Below are positions 33,847-46,323 of a stretch of DNA of 64,000 bases, one piece after another. The notes below the pieces were generated by a model. That model had not been told where the DNA came from. It searched no databases and saw only the letters and a program-made list of their open reading frames with translations. The number at the start of each line of letters is the position of its first letter. Positions within the stretch are counted from its first letter, which is position 1. A program made the translations under genes and the position numbers. This DNA comes from Colocasia esculenta (taxonomy: Eukaryota; Streptophyta; Magnoliopsida; Alismatales; Araceae), in the NCBI GenBank assembly GCA_014218235.1, contig CM024761.1, positions 92,687,648 to 92,751,647 on the forward strand, in the 5' to 3' direction.

Positions 33847-36800
33847 AAAACTTAATCCTCAAAGTTAGATCGACATACTAACTAAACAAATGGGGATACT
33901 TCTTCATCATAGCATCCTTAAGCTCCCAAGTAGCCTCCTCTCGCGAGAAGTTCCGCCATAGCACCTTCACGGACGCAATGCTCTTGTTCCTGAGGTGCTG
34001 AACCTTCCAGTCAAGAATAGCTACCAGTTGCTCAACATACGACAAGTCTGGCTGAATCTCTACTGGCTCGTGACTAATAACATGAGACGGATCTTGCACA
34101 TACCTTCTGAGCATAGATACATTGAAAACATGATGCACACTTGCTAGCGCTAGGGGTAAAGCTAGCTCATATGCTGCGTTGCCCATCCGCCTAAGAATCT
34201 CAAATGGACCAATGAATCTAGGACTCAACTTGTTATGCCTGCCAAACCTGACAACACCTCGGGTAGGCAAAACCTTCAGAAAAACATGCTCGCCAACCTT
34301 GAACTCTAAATCCTTGATTCTGTTGTCAGCGTAAATCTTCTGCCTATCCTGCGCCGCAATAAGCCTCTACTTGATAAGCTGAATCTTATCCAAAGTCTCC
34401 TGCACCAACTCCGGACCAATCAATGCCTATCGCCTGTCTCCTCCCAGCACAAAGGAGATCTACAGGGCTGCCCATACAAAGCCTCAAATGGAGCCATGCC
34501 AATGCTCGCATGAAAACTGTTGTTGTAGGCGAACTCTACAAGAGGCAAATGACGCTCCCAATCACCCTTCCAATCTAGCACACACGCTCTCAACATATCC
34601 TCGAGCGTCTGGATAGTCCTCTCAGACAGTCCATCTGTCTGGGGATGAAACGCTGAACTAAGCTTCAATTGGGAACCTAAAGCATCATGAAGACCCTGGC
34701 ATAACCTCGAAGTAAACCTCGGGTCTCAATCCAAAATAATCGACTTCGGCACACCATGCAACCTCACAATGCTACTCACATACAACCTAGCCAAACTCTC
34801 CACGGACTGCTTCTTCTTCATGGGCAAGAAATGTGCCGTCTTGGAGAATTGGTCCATAATCACCCAAATCAAGTCATTGCCCTTCACTGATCTGGGCAAA
34901 CCCATCACAAAATCCATAGTGAGTGTTTCCCACTTCCATACTGGAATCTCCATCTTCTGCATAAGACCAGATGGTCGCTGACGCTCGACCTTCACTTGCT
35001 GGAAAACCAAACACCTAGATACAAACTCGGCCACATCCTTCTTCATACCAGACCACCAGAAAGATCTCTTCAAATCCTGGTACATATTAGTGTTGCCCAG
35101 ATGAATAGAGAACCTCGACCTGTGAGCTTCTGTTAGAACATGCTCACGGACATCCACAACATCGGAAACACAAACTCGGTGTTGAAATCTAATGACACCA
35201 TCCTCATCTCGAGCAATGCCTACCTTGCCCACCATCTCCTGGAGCCTAGGATCAGCCTTCTGCTGCTCAATCACCTCATCTAGCACTGTGGACCGAATAG
35301 ACAACTGAGCCACGAAAGCCTGACATAACTGTGGCTCTAACTCAGTCATCGCACAGACTGCATCCTCCAACATCCTCCAATCTTACTGGAGCAAAGATCT
35401 CTTCCTGCTAAGAGCATCCGCTATGACATTCACCTTCCATGGATGATACTGAAGCTCGAAGTCGTAGTCCTAGAAGAACTCAATCCATCTCCTCTGCCGT
35501 AGGTTCAACTCCTTATGAGAAAAGAGATATCTCAGACTCTTGTGGTCAGTCAACACCTCGAACTTGACACCATAAAGATAGTGTCTCCAGATCTTCAGTG
35601 CATGAACCACTGTTGTAAGCTCCAAATCATGATTCAGATAGTTACACTCATGCTCCTTCAACTGACGAGAAGCATATACCACTACCCTACCATGCTGCAT
35701 CAACACACAGCCAAGACCAATCCGTGATGCATCCGAGTAAATAGCAAAACCCTCTACAACACTTAGCAAAATCAACACGGGTGCAGATGTAACTTCGCCT
35801 TCAGCAACTGAAAGCTACTCTCGCAATCCTTAGACCAGACAAACTTCACACCCTTTTTGGTTAGCTTAGTCAAAGGTGCGGCGATAGATGCAAAACCTTT
35901 GATGCAAAACCTTTAATGAATCGCCTATAATAGCCCTCTAAACCAAGAAAACTCCGAATCTCTGATGGAGTACTTGGAGTCTCCCACTCCAAAACAGCCT
36001 GAACCTTCACCGGATCAACTGCAACTCCAGTGCCTGAGATAACATGCCCAAGGAAATGAACCACGCGCATCTAGAAATCGCACTTGCTGAACTTTGCACA
36101 CAGCTTGCGCTCTCGGAGAACCTACAAAACAATCCTCAAATGATCACGGTGTGTAGCCTCATCAGGGTAATAGACTAGCACATCGTCAATGAACACCACA
36201 ATGAAGCTATCCAAATAAGGTCTAAACACCCTGTTTATAAGATCCATGAATGCTGTAGGGGCATTGGTCAGACCGAATGGAAGCACCAAAAACTGATAAT
36301 GTCTATAACGAGTCCTAAAGGCCGTCTTGGACACATATTCACTCTGAATCCTCAATTGATGATAGCCAGAACGCAAATCAATCTTAGTGAACGCTGATGC
36401 ATTCTGCAACTGGTCGAATAAATCATCAATCTATAGTAAGGGATACCTGTTCTTCACAGTCACTTGGTTGAGCTTCCTATAATCAATGCACAGCCTGAGG
36501 GAACCATCCTTCTTCTTCACGAATAATACAGGTGCGCCTCATGGTGAGACACTAGGGCGAATGAATCCCTTATCTAGCAAATCCTGCAACTGCTTCCTCA
36601 GCTCAGTTAATTCCGTAAGTGCCATCCGATATGGAGCCTTCGAGATAGGAGAGGTGCCTGGAAGCAACTCTATGGTAAACTCTATCTCTATAGCCGATGG
36701 CAAACCAGACAAATCATCAGGAAACACATCTGGAAACTCTTGCACTACCTCAATCTCCTCAAGGGTTGGTGACTGATCAGCCTTCAGTACTAAGACTGCA

Positions 36801-38038
36801 CTAGCAAGGAAAGCGTCACATCCCTTGTTCACCATCCTCATCACCTTCATGACGGAGATCACAAACCTTCCCGCTAAGTTCCTTGGCAACGGATGTGAGA
36901 ACTCATCCTCACCAGGAATATGGAAAGTAATCTTCTTCCCACGACAATCTACCAAAGCATAGTGCTTCTGTAGCCAATCCAGACCTAGAATTGCATCATA
37001 GTCCTTCATCTTGAGTAAATAGAAGCACCCTACTAAGCCTCGTTCCTCAATGCACATAGATAAAGATGGAAAACACTTCCTAGTCGATATCGTACCTACC
37101 GGTGTGTGCACAGACAAAGAAACCTCTAACTCTTCAGCCTCTACCCCTGACTCTGCTACTAATTGCTTTGCAAACCGCTCGGAAATGAATGAGTGTGTGG
37201 CACCCGTATCAAACAAAACCCGCGCGTGCACACCCATGATTAGAACCGTACCTTCCGTGACATTTTCTGCCTGCTCTACGTCTTCTCGAGCTAAAGCAAA
37301 CACTCGAGCTTGGGCTCGAGGCCTTCCTAGTCTCCCTGTCACTAGTGTTGCTGCTGTTGCCACTGTTGAGACTGGCGCTCCACGCTGAATACCCTGCTCT
37401 AGTCTGGGACAATCTCTGATCTGATGCTCTCTACTGCCACACTTGAGACACTTCCCCGCTAACTTCCAGCACTCGGTACCTCTATGTGCTCTTCCACAGT
37501 GAGGGCACATCTTCTTGTCACTGGGCCTGATGCCGGGGGACCGCGGTGCAATTGCCTGCTAACTACTAGCTGCCACTGGGCACTGTGGTGACTGGTACGC
37601 GGCCTTCTTCCTATCCTGCCACTAAAAAGGGGGCACAGATCTCTTCTACAATGCCTTCTTCTACTCCATGTACTGCTCCATCTCGCTCTCCTGCCTGTAT
37701 GCAGCACTGAGAGCCTCATCTAGCGTATGGTGGTCAAACGCCACAAGACTCAATCTTAGTGATCGCTTAAGACCCATCACGAACTTCTTCGCCTTCCTGC
37801 ACTCATCAACAACTATATGAGAAGCATATTTTGATAGTTCGGAGAACCTGGCCTCATATTCTAGCACAGTCATGGAGCCCTGAGTGAGAGAAAGGAACTC
37901 CTACTCCATCTTGTCCTAGATATGCTCTGGGATGAACTTGGCCTGAAACTGCCTCGTGAACTCATCCCAAGACACCTCGATAGCACCATCCTCGAATCTG
38001 GTGTGAAGTAATGAGGCCCACCACACATTGGCTCTCAC

Positions 38039-38115
38039 CTGCAAGACACAACCCATAAGCACCAAACTATACAAAATCTAAACTTAACACAAATATATGC
38101 ATATAATTTAAATAC
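38039..38115 (-). other. Apparent intron 2 in gag of element D, absent in B
   Basis: On the minus strand a 77-base AT-rich stretch starts GTATTTAAAT right after CTGCAG and ends GTGTCTTGCAG. Splicing joins LATYTLQ to VRANVWW in frame. Element B has the uninterrupted equivalent (LATYMLQ-ERADVWW) at 21511-21555. Donor, acceptor, length and AT content fit a plant intron. Confidence 0.7.
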
Positions 38116-38316
38116 CTGCAGCGTATAGGTGGCCAAACTAACTTTGTCCTCCTTGACACACCTAATAGCTCGGAAGATCTTCTCAATCTCCCTCATCCAG
38201 CTCTCTGCTAATAGGGGCTGACTCTCCCCCTTAAAAGAGGGCGGAGCCATCCTCTTGAATCTCTCCATGATGGAAGGACCACCATGGCCTTACTCCTGGG
38301 GAACTGGAGCTGGAGC

Positions 38317-38404
38317 CTAAGCCTGGGACAACAAGCAATATAAGCAACATAATAGCAATCATACATTTAATAAAAAGAATAAACTCCAATTTAATAATTC
38401 TAAC
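38317..38404 (-). other. Apparent intron 1 in gag of element D
   Basis: On the minus strand an 88-base AT-rich stretch starts GTTAGAATT after GCTCAG and ends GGCTTAG. It occupies the same position as the intron of B (21255-21333), after an identical 213-base first exon. An acceptor six bases earlier (CCCAG) is also possible but leaves an in-frame TAG. Confidence 0.7.
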
Positions 38405-39082
38405 CTGAGCCTCCAGCTGAGCATGCTGTGCCGCCTGAGTATGTGCCTGAGTCTACATAGCCTGGACCAAACCTTGCATGAACACTCCATAATCCACAAG
38501 CGGTGGTGGAGGAAGAACTGTAGTACCCTGTGGTGCTGGGGCCTGCTGCTCACCCCTGTCCTCATGCCTCTGCTCATCATCTCGAGCCTGAGCACCATGC
38601 CTACCACGAGTAGCCATAGCCTTTAAAACAAATTAATCTACTTAGACACTAAGTGTGAGGCCTCAAATTTTGTGCATTTAATACTGTTGATTCAGTGCAT
38701 GTTATAAATAGTTATTCACTTATGTGTATGAGTATAATATATGCTATTCTTGTGTGTGTATATTACATTTATATTATGTACATTGTGTATTTCAGTGATG
38801 TAGTACATATGGTATGTAATTATTATCGTATAGCATATAAGTATACACAAAATTATTTTGTATATGAATTTTATTTAATGTGCATGCATTATCAAGATGT
38901 AGAAGTGCATAGTATACTTATTTAAATCTATGCAAGTTGAATGTAATTATGTTGAGTACATGTATATTGGTATGTGTTTAACTTTGTGCATGTAATATCT
39001 ATTTATTTCATAACCATTAAGTTGCTTATGATGTGTTAGTACATTTATTTTATTGAATATTTAAATTCTGGCTGAGATGCCC

Positions 39083-39186
39083 AGTTGACGGCAGCATCTT
39101 GCGCCGCTAACTAAATGGCCTTGGAGATTGGCGTCCATATCGATGGACGTCTACCTTGATGTTGGCGGCACCAAAGGTGGACGCCT
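39083..39186 (+). repeat. U3 hairpin array, LTR F
   Basis: The pairs are AGTTGACGGC/GCCGCTAACT (39083-39112), GGCGTCCAT/ATGGACGTC (39130-39151, nine pairs) and GGCG..CACC/GGTG..CGCC (about 39164-39186). They lie just upstream of the TATA box at 39310. Confidence 0.7.
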
Positions 39187-39724
39187 ACTTTTCCAGCTGT
39201 GTGCGTTTTTAGATCTGAAAACGGTTGCGGTTTGGCCAGGTTCTTGTTTTGGAAACCTTCCCATGGGGAGGATAACCTGCCCTAATGCGTCCCCGACCCC
39301 CTTAGGTTCTATAAAAGCACCCCTTTAGGACGGATTACGTTCTTTGGCTCTTTGTGAAAACCCTAGAAAACCTGTGAGAAAAACCAAAGTTTGGAGGCTT
39401 TGATCCGGCGACCTGGTGTTTCTTCTGGCGTTCTACCACTTCGGGGAGGAGGTCTGATCATAGAAGAAGGCTTCCCGACGGCGGTGTGCAATCTACTTCC
39501 TCTCAGAAGCCGGATCGATGGGTGATTGAGGGACTTCTTGGCACTGGCGGAGGAGAGCTTCTCCGGCAATTAGATCACATATAGAATTTTCTTTAAGGCA
39601 AGTAACTTGATGGTTCAAGCCATAGACCTACCCTTAGAGTTTTTATTATTTTTCCAGATTTTATTCTATGCTTGGAACCCCCCTTTCACCATGATTTCAT
39701 GCATTCAGTCTGTGTTTTCACAGA

Positions 39725-39834
39725 TAGGAACTTAACGGCAAGATCATGTGCCGTTAAGATTCCTGGTTGGCGGCATACTACTGTGCCGTTAAGTCATGTT
39801 GGCGGCAGCCTCTGTGCCGCCAAGTTCACCAGTT
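39725..39834 (+). repeat. R/U5 hairpin array, LTR F
   Basis: Three successive hairpins are TTAACGGCA/TGCCGTTAA, TTGGCGGCA/TGCCGTTAA (two G.T pairs) and TTGGCGGCA/TGCCGCCAA. Nine pairs each and loops of 7-8 bases are visible. The two variable stem positions change together (AA with TT, GG with CC). Confidence 0.75.
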
Positions 39835-42300
39835 CTGACAAAATACTTGTTTTGATGTTGTGACCTAAAATTTCGGGTTTCTGAGCATGAGTATATGCTG
39901 TGAAAATTTATTATGGTCAAGTATACCCAGTGGAACATGCCATGTGATTATGTTGAATTTTTCGTATAATGTATTAATTACTAGAATTCCTGAAATGAAA
40001 TATTTAGCATGTTTTGGCCTTACAAATTACTGTTTACATAGATCCATGTTAAATTAGGGATTCAAAAAATTTCTGTGGGTCATATACATATTTCAGGTCA
40101 CATCATGAAATTATGGCGAATTTCTATTTACTGTGTGAATTATTGAAATTTATGGAAATAGCATAGTAAGCATGAATTATCTATTTTAATTTCCAAGTAA
40201 AATGCATTGTGCATATTAATATGTCAGAATTATTAAGTGAAGTTATGACTGTTGAACACAGGTTCTGGAATTTCTAAACACATTTGTAACACTGTGATCC
40301 ATGGTTAAATTGGTTTTCTTGATAAATCTGCTGAATACTTGTTTTAATTGGTATAATTTAGATATGTTTCTGAAAAATATGAAATTTTGTATATGTAATG
40401 ATTAACCTGTGAATAAATAGTGGTAAAAATTTTATACTGTTTGGACAACAGTAAGTATTGTTTGTAAATTTCACAGGAAAATGACCATGTGAACATATTT
40501 AATGTGATTTGGTGTAACTCAATAAATTTCAGCATGGTTAGATCCTTATTATGATTATTTGTCAATTAGAACAGTAAGATTAAATTAGTAAATGAGAACT
40601 CATGTGTGCATGTAAAGTGCATGTGCCCATAAGACACTGCCACCCTAGATTAAATGTAGTTGTACCGTAGTAGTGCCCCTATGGGAAAGCTCAATTATGA
40701 TAAGTGACACCCGAGGCAACGGGTAGAGGAATCCTGGAGGCGGACATGTTCCATTGGTAATTGTAGGGAGTGCTTCCCTCGGTTCTGCAGTGACCAAGAC
40801 TTGATCACTTTGCCTGGTGATTAAGTAGCGAAAGTGAAAGTGTAAATGTTAAATGATCCTTCTAGTGGTGGTTTGGGCTGTGTCTTGGCAATGTATAAAA
40901 ATGAATATGTGTAAAATGTGCAAATGATATGTGAATATGGCACAAGGTATGTGCACGTGATATGAGAATGTGGCACATGTTATGTGCAAAGTGAAATGAT
41001 ATGTGATTGTAAATGATCAAGTGAAACCCTATATGAAAACCATATGAAATCGTATGTAAATAAAAGTGTTAAAGTGTGAAGATAAGTGCATGTGTGCATG
41101 TCATGAGAAAATGGTACAAGTGTAAGTGTTAATATTGTTAAATTGATATCCTGTTTAGTACCATGTATAAATGTGTGTTATCATACTCATGAATTAGATC
41201 ATTCCTTGGTGTGCATGGGATATTATGATACTTATCGAATGGTAAAGGTGATATTGTGTTAGTACCAAGTGTAAGTGCATGTTTTTATATCCATGAATTA
41301 TAACTACTTGATGTACATATGTGTAGTATTAGGTTGTGTAGTTTAATGTGGGCTATATGCAAGTGTCATATAATTGTGATAAATTTTTGTATATAAAAAC
41401 AGCAAGCTAGATATATTGTAAAGCGTTATATTTGTACATGAAGTGAGTTAGAGATCATGTTAAGAGTGCTATCTATCTTGTACATGTTTCCATAACTTAA
41501 TTTGTAGAATTACACAATGATTTGAATAAAATATGAAAGCATGTGTTGATATGTTTGTACTTATGTTAATGATTCCATGTTATTAGTAATCATGTTTAGA
41601 TTATTGCTTTACATGTGTTAGAATAATTACTTAATACGATTTCATGTTAAGTTATTTATGATATGGCATGAGCATGTATGACTTTAATTGCTGAAATTTT
41701 ATAGCGATAAATTGTTAAAGAGCATGTGTGATAGGTGTATAGTTTGAATGTTAAGTTACTTGCTGAGTCTATTGTGTAGACTCACCCTTGCTAAACATTT
41801 CAGGAAATTTAGAAGCCGAGGAGATAGTAAGATCCGTCGAGGAGTGTGGAAATTTGTTGAAGACTTGTAATTTATTTTTCCAATATGTAATTTGAAATTT
41901 GAACTTTGGGTATGTAATTGGAACTGGCTACATGTTAATGTTCATTATGTTATGTCATTTCTTTCTTGAACTATATAGACTGTGGTATGTGGATTAAAGT
42001 TGATGGAATAAGAGATGTTTATTTAAATTCCGTTGCATTATTTATTTCTATTCGTGTATATCTCAGCTCACTTGTATATCGTTGGGGTTTTCTCCCCTGT
42101 AACGGCTTGCTCTCATCCGACGTGGGTTGGTGTAACCGTACCGGGTGAAAGTGGGTCGTTACACTAAGTGATTAGCCCTAACCATTTTCTTAGCTATCTT
42201 CCATTCATTATTAAATATTTTCTACATATGTGGACGGATTCTATAAAGACTTAGAATATTATGAAGATGATGGTATATTCATGTACAATCTCAACCTGTT

Positions 42301-42312
42301 GCTCTGATACCA
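42301..42312 (-). other. Primer-binding site, element D
   Basis: The minus strand reads TGGTATCAGAGC, five bases from the LTR end at 42318, as in element B. Confidence 0.88.
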
Positions 42313-42317
42313 ATCTC

Positions 42318-42870
42318 TGTATCAACCCTTCTTATACCGGCACGATTATACCAATCCACGTCGGTACAAAGAATGCCGTCACAGTGGGACATTTACCCAA
42401 CACTAAACGATAGATTGAGATGTACAAAAATATCAAAATTTATAGTGGAATTAAAAGAAGTATTCTTATTCTCATTCCATCATCATCACATATACACAGT
42501 CTATATAGCATTAAAAGAAGTGCCAATGTCCACATTATTAAAACTCCAAAATAAAATACATTGTCTATATAAATTACACAATTTCAATGATTACATACTA
42601 ATGCAAGATAAGTAACAACGTAGAAGTCTCCACAAAGGTAGCTACTCCTCGCGCTCGGAGTCGCTACTCACTATGTCTTCCTCAGAAGTGGAGACACCTG
42701 TCACACCTGTACGCCGAAGCAAGGATGAGTCTTCTAAAGATCCAGCTAGCAATCCAAGAACAACATCCATACACATAACACTTACACAAGCTATCTTTTA
42801 TCAATAAGGAGAAACACATGGTACATGCTTATAACAATTGACAATATAACATAATCATCCTACACATGCT
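42318..42870 (-). mobile_element. 5' LTR of element D, antisense (3' end of the LTR only)
   Basis: On the minus strand it ends AGAAGGGTTGATACA at 42318. It is collinear with 30972-31530 of the D 3' LTR up to TACACATGCT, where it is cut by the start of the G LTR. The rest lies beyond the window. Confidence 0.9.
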
Positions 42871-43326
42871 TGTAGACACCCGATTCTGGCCTATAAGTTG
42901 AACGATATTTTTTTTGTTATCTTAGTGAGCCCCTAGTTGGTCATTCACCTTGAGCCCATCATTAGCCTTGCTTTGAGCCCATTAAAAAGCCCAAATTCAC
43001 TTTATCCCATCCATTATCCTTTTAAAAGAGTCCATGAGCCTTAAATCCTCATTATTCTACTATTTAATTGGCTAATTTTTAAGAATATTCGATCTTCCTT
43101 AACGCGACTTATCGTAGCGTCGCGTTAGCAGTGTCGCGCCCTCGGTAAGCGTCACAACAGCCAATGCATATCCATGCACGTGGCTTTAGAGTCGCGACCT
43201 TTATGGTCATCGCGACTATCTTGTCGCGCCCCCACGACTTGTCGTGACTATAGCCGCATGCGCTGGCCTCTACAACCACCACCTATTTACCCTCTCATTG
43301 CATTATCCTTACACCTAAGCAATATC
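42871..43326 (+). mobile_element. LTR of element G, left part (U3)
   Basis: It begins TGTAGACACCCG exactly where the D LTR is cut. It is interrupted at 43326 by element E and resumes at 63194. It contains a GTCGCG hairpin array (43099-43248). It has no resemblance by eye to families A or E apart from that motif type. I infer an LTR from its TG start and clean junction; no internal region is seen, so the superfamily is unknown. Confidence 0.6.
43099..43248 (+). repeat. GTCGCG hairpin array in LTR G
   Basis: The pairs are AACGCGAC/GTCGCGTT (43101-43126, eight perfect), AGTCGCGA/TCGCGACT (43190-43217, eight perfect) and GTCGCG/CGTGAC (43223-43248, one G.T pair). Once element E is removed, the array lies upstream of the TATA box at 63330 in the same LTR. 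Confidence 0.75.
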
Positions 43327-44540
43327 TGTAGCAACCTGGATTTTTTTAAAATTTTAAAAATCTAAATAATATTAAAATTTTGATAATTGGAAAAAATAAA
43401 TAAAAGAAAACTATTTAATTTAATTAGAAAATCAAAGAAAAGAGAATTGAATAAAAGCCATCAAATGAAAATAAGTAACGGGCTTTATTAAATTGACCCA
43501 TTAGAAATTTGTGGGTAAAAATAAAGATTTTAGAAAGGGAAATAATAGAGAAATATCCAAAATTCGTAACTAAAATATTACTTAAATAAAAAGAGGGTAT
43601 TTAATACATTAAAATAAGTGATTGGAGTTGGATATGGAATCCTAAACCTACCCCAATTGCTTGGCCAGGAATTTGGCTCTCTTCCCAGCCCAAATAGGAG
43701 GTGGAATGCTTAGAAGGAAGGTAGAGAATAGGAAATCTCGAAATTAATAGGAATTTGAGTCCTATTAGGAAATTGAAAGGGAAAGAGCTTAAATACTCTC
43801 TTATTCACGCCAAGGCAAGCCGTAGTTCATGCCAAGGGATTGCTGGATGTGGGAAGGAGTCTAGAAGAAGGGGAATTCGTGGAGAAGAAGTCTCTCTCAA
43901 GCTTCTCCCGAGTTCTTCAAGTTCTTGCCCTAGAAGAGGAAAATGATCAAAGGTAGGCATTCTCATGAGCTTAAACTATGAAAATTTAGCTGTAGGTTCT
44001 TCCCATCAACATGAATCAACCCTCAAATTTCGTAATTTTCCTTCGACCCAATCTTTTGTTATGGATTTTCGAAGTTCTGCAATTTGCATGACCCTGAGCT
44101 CTCTCCAAAATTCTTGTTCTCCATGTACACTTGATAACTTGCCACGAAAAATTTACTGGAAATACTGACGGTTGTTAGGAATCCTTTGCCCCTAGAAGCC
44201 CTAATATTCATGCACCCTATCTCGTGAATCAATTCCTGCATCTCAACTGTTCACAGTTTACTATACTCCATGTTTGACATGATTCTAGCCTGACGAAACC
44301 ATGTTTGTTTGCAAATTCCTATTTACTGTAAGTAACCACGTATGTCTAGATTCATTTACAACTAGTTTCAGGATTTTTCATTGACTGTGTAATCAGCTAT
44401 GGATTTTTGAAAGACTCTATGTCAATAAGGGCAAGTCTTGGACCACAATCCAAGATATGTCTGATTCTTGTCGGACTCAGGTACAGACCACCAGAACAAG
44501 ACGGCCCGATAGGCCGCGTTCTGTGGTCTGGTTGTGAGAG

Positions 44541-44735
44541 ACTTCCAGTCGCGTTCTGATCACGACAGGCATCGACGTCGCGATCGTTGTGCCTGACCCG
44601 ACTGGCATGTCGCGTTCCTTACCGGACCCTGTCGCGATCTGAGCACCTGTCATGATCGACCCGTCACAATCCATCTACACCCTTGTCGCGATCTACCCTG
44701 AACCCGTCGCGACCCTTACTGGGCTGCATCGCGTT
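44541..44735 (+). repeat. TCGCGA palindrome cluster in E 5' LTR
   Basis: About eight copies of GTCGCG(A/T)-type sites lie in 200 bases. The 3' LTR copy (61363-61556) has a perfect GTCGCG/CGCGAC hairpin at 61366-61384; here its right arm reads CACGAC after one transition. Several sites have become TCACGA or TCATGA, as expected from loss of methylated C. Confidence 0.75.
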
Positions 44736-45724
44736 CACAGGATTTTTCAGAAAACTCCAAGATTTGCCCTGCGCTGATACCTATTGTGCATATACTCTTT
44801 AAATTCCAATTATACCCGCAATAATCTCACTTAACATAAATTGGAACGTTTATTTGTGATTTAAAAAACGTACACATGACTAAATTCCATCTACGATTTC
44901 ATGACACATTCACACACTTTGAACCATCCAAATATGGCTTAATTGGCGTGAATATGATGCATAACATATCTGGTAATTATTGCAATTAATTGCCATATTT
45001 TTTTAAAAGAACTTGTTTACGTTTTGTGCGAGGTTTGGAACACCAATCTCAACGCTCCACTGTTCTAGAATTCCTCTAGAACATCGAGCACTTGTTTCCA
45101 TATTTACACCCTCTTGACTTGGATGAACTCTTTGTCGGATACTCCTTCCGCCGGACTAGTGAATCCTTGTTCAAGGCCTCCGTAAGTCTCCTCTGTCCAT
45201 GGATTCCCACATGGTAGACGAGCCGGTTGTACCCTAACACCTATGATACCCATTAAGGATCAACATGATCCAAACGACTATTAGAAGTTCACTCTCGTCT
45301 TGAATCACGCCGGACCTCTGGACCTGTGCATAACAAGGCCAGTGGTAGAGTCGTGAGTCCCACCTGACTGCCAACTCCAAGTGCGCGTGTTGTGCAACTG
45401 TTTTACTATCGCTTGTTTACTCGACGTGTTACGTGCAATGTCCACTAGCTCTCGTCTATACTCTACTCGCTCATCTATTCACATTCACGCTGCTATCTCA
45501 TCTATTCATCTAGTGCTCTCATCTATTTCTTGGTACTCTATATTGGCCACTGACTGATTGTCTAAAGATAAACAATATAACCAATGCCAGTGCAATGGGG
45601 CCCGATCTGGTCCTGGGGAGAGCGCCTGAAAGTGCCATTTGCCCATGGGAGTTAAACGATCAGGATGTCGGCATTACATCCAAGTGCCAAGCTGTCTAGA
45701 TTAATCTAATGACAATCAAACGTG

Positions 45725-45930
45725 CTATATTCTCTCGTTGTCCATTGACAACAACGTGCTATGCTATACTCGTTGTGCTATTGCTATACTTGGTGCTATT
45801 TGTGCTATGACCATCTTGCTATACTCGACATTGTGCTATCATGATATTTTTGTGCTATTCCCGACACTTGTTCTATGTTTGGAAAGTCTATATTTGGAAA
45901 CCTGTGCTATTTCGTTCACGTGCTATCCTA
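45725..45930 (+). repeat. GTGCTAT iterons in E 5' LTR
   Basis: About twelve irregularly spaced copies of TGCTAT, most as GTGCTAT, match those at 2160-2410 and 62540-62745. Confidence 0.7.
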
Positions 45931-46323
45931 CTATCTTTTACATGACTCTCTCGCTCTATCATTAGTTAATCTGCCTTTAATACATTAATCATTTAAAGTC
46001 TGCTTGACTATTAAGATTTAAGTCCTACTAGGCATTATCGCTCACCCTGCGTTATTTGTCGTTGTGTTCTCAAGTGAACCCGAGGATGAACCATACACTC
46101 AAGAGGATGGGAACGACCTGGATGTTAGTTATGGGTGTCCTCAAGCCAATCATAACTTGTACAATCTTGTTCTTTAATAATAATAATAAGGCTTTTATAT
46201 TCATTATGTGTAATTCGTTTATCGTTTCATTATGAAGTCCATGAATATGCGCAATGGATACTAATTATGATGAGATCATAACAATGCGATTAATGTCCTT
46301 TAAACGCATATTCCTAATTGTTC

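Larger units (their letters stand above)
33878..38617 (-). pseudogene. gag-pol: Element D: Ty3 gag-pol, complete in layout, with stops and two introns
   Basis: Read leftward from ATG 38617: a 71-codon first exon, intron 1, a capsid exon, intron 2 (absent in B), the rest of capsid, and zinc knuckles CPHCGRAHRGTEC and CLKCGSREHQIRDC. Protease with an intact FDTGA (Asp codon at 37208-37210) is next. RT with FIDD (36182-36193), RNase H (YSDASRIGLG, DHKSLRYLFS) and the integrase zinc finger and core follow. The LSPRFIGPFEIL tail and a chromodomain (LWRNFSREEATWE) end the gene at 33878. Stops and small indels break it into pieces. The longest open part (36539-37510) spans zinc knuckles to early RT. 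The stop at 34367-34369 coincides with those in A and B. Confidence 0.9.
38654..42163 (+). mobile_element. Solo LTR F
   Basis: This 3510-base LTR begins TGTGAGGCCTC and ends GTGGGTCGTTACA, with the perfect 5-base target duplication ctaag on both sides (38649-38653, 42164-42168). No internal region is present. It is a distant relative of family A: same end sequence, conserved block at 40632-40830, TATAAAA at 39310. A U3 hairpin array lies at 39083-39186 and an R/U5 array at 39725-39834. It was inserted in the leader of element D, between its primer-binding site and gag. The leader sequence on either side (38618-38653, 42169-42300) has no other feature. Confidence 0.95.
43327..46122 (+). mobile_element. 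5' LTR of Ty3 element E, first part
   Basis: It begins TGTAGCAACCTGG and is nearly identical to 60144-62938. The flanking atatc (43322-43326) matches 63189-63193, a perfect target duplication. Together with 55272-55521 it gives 3046 bases, against 3045 for the 3' LTR. It contains the TCGCGA cluster (44541-44735) and GTGCTAT iterons (45725-45930). It is interrupted by the Ty1/copia element. Confidence 0.96.

Noticed and set aside
43327..43460. Possible host coding sequence in the A-rich start of LTR E
   Set aside because: It is simple AT-rich sequence repeated at the start of the 3' LTR (60144 on); no codon structure.
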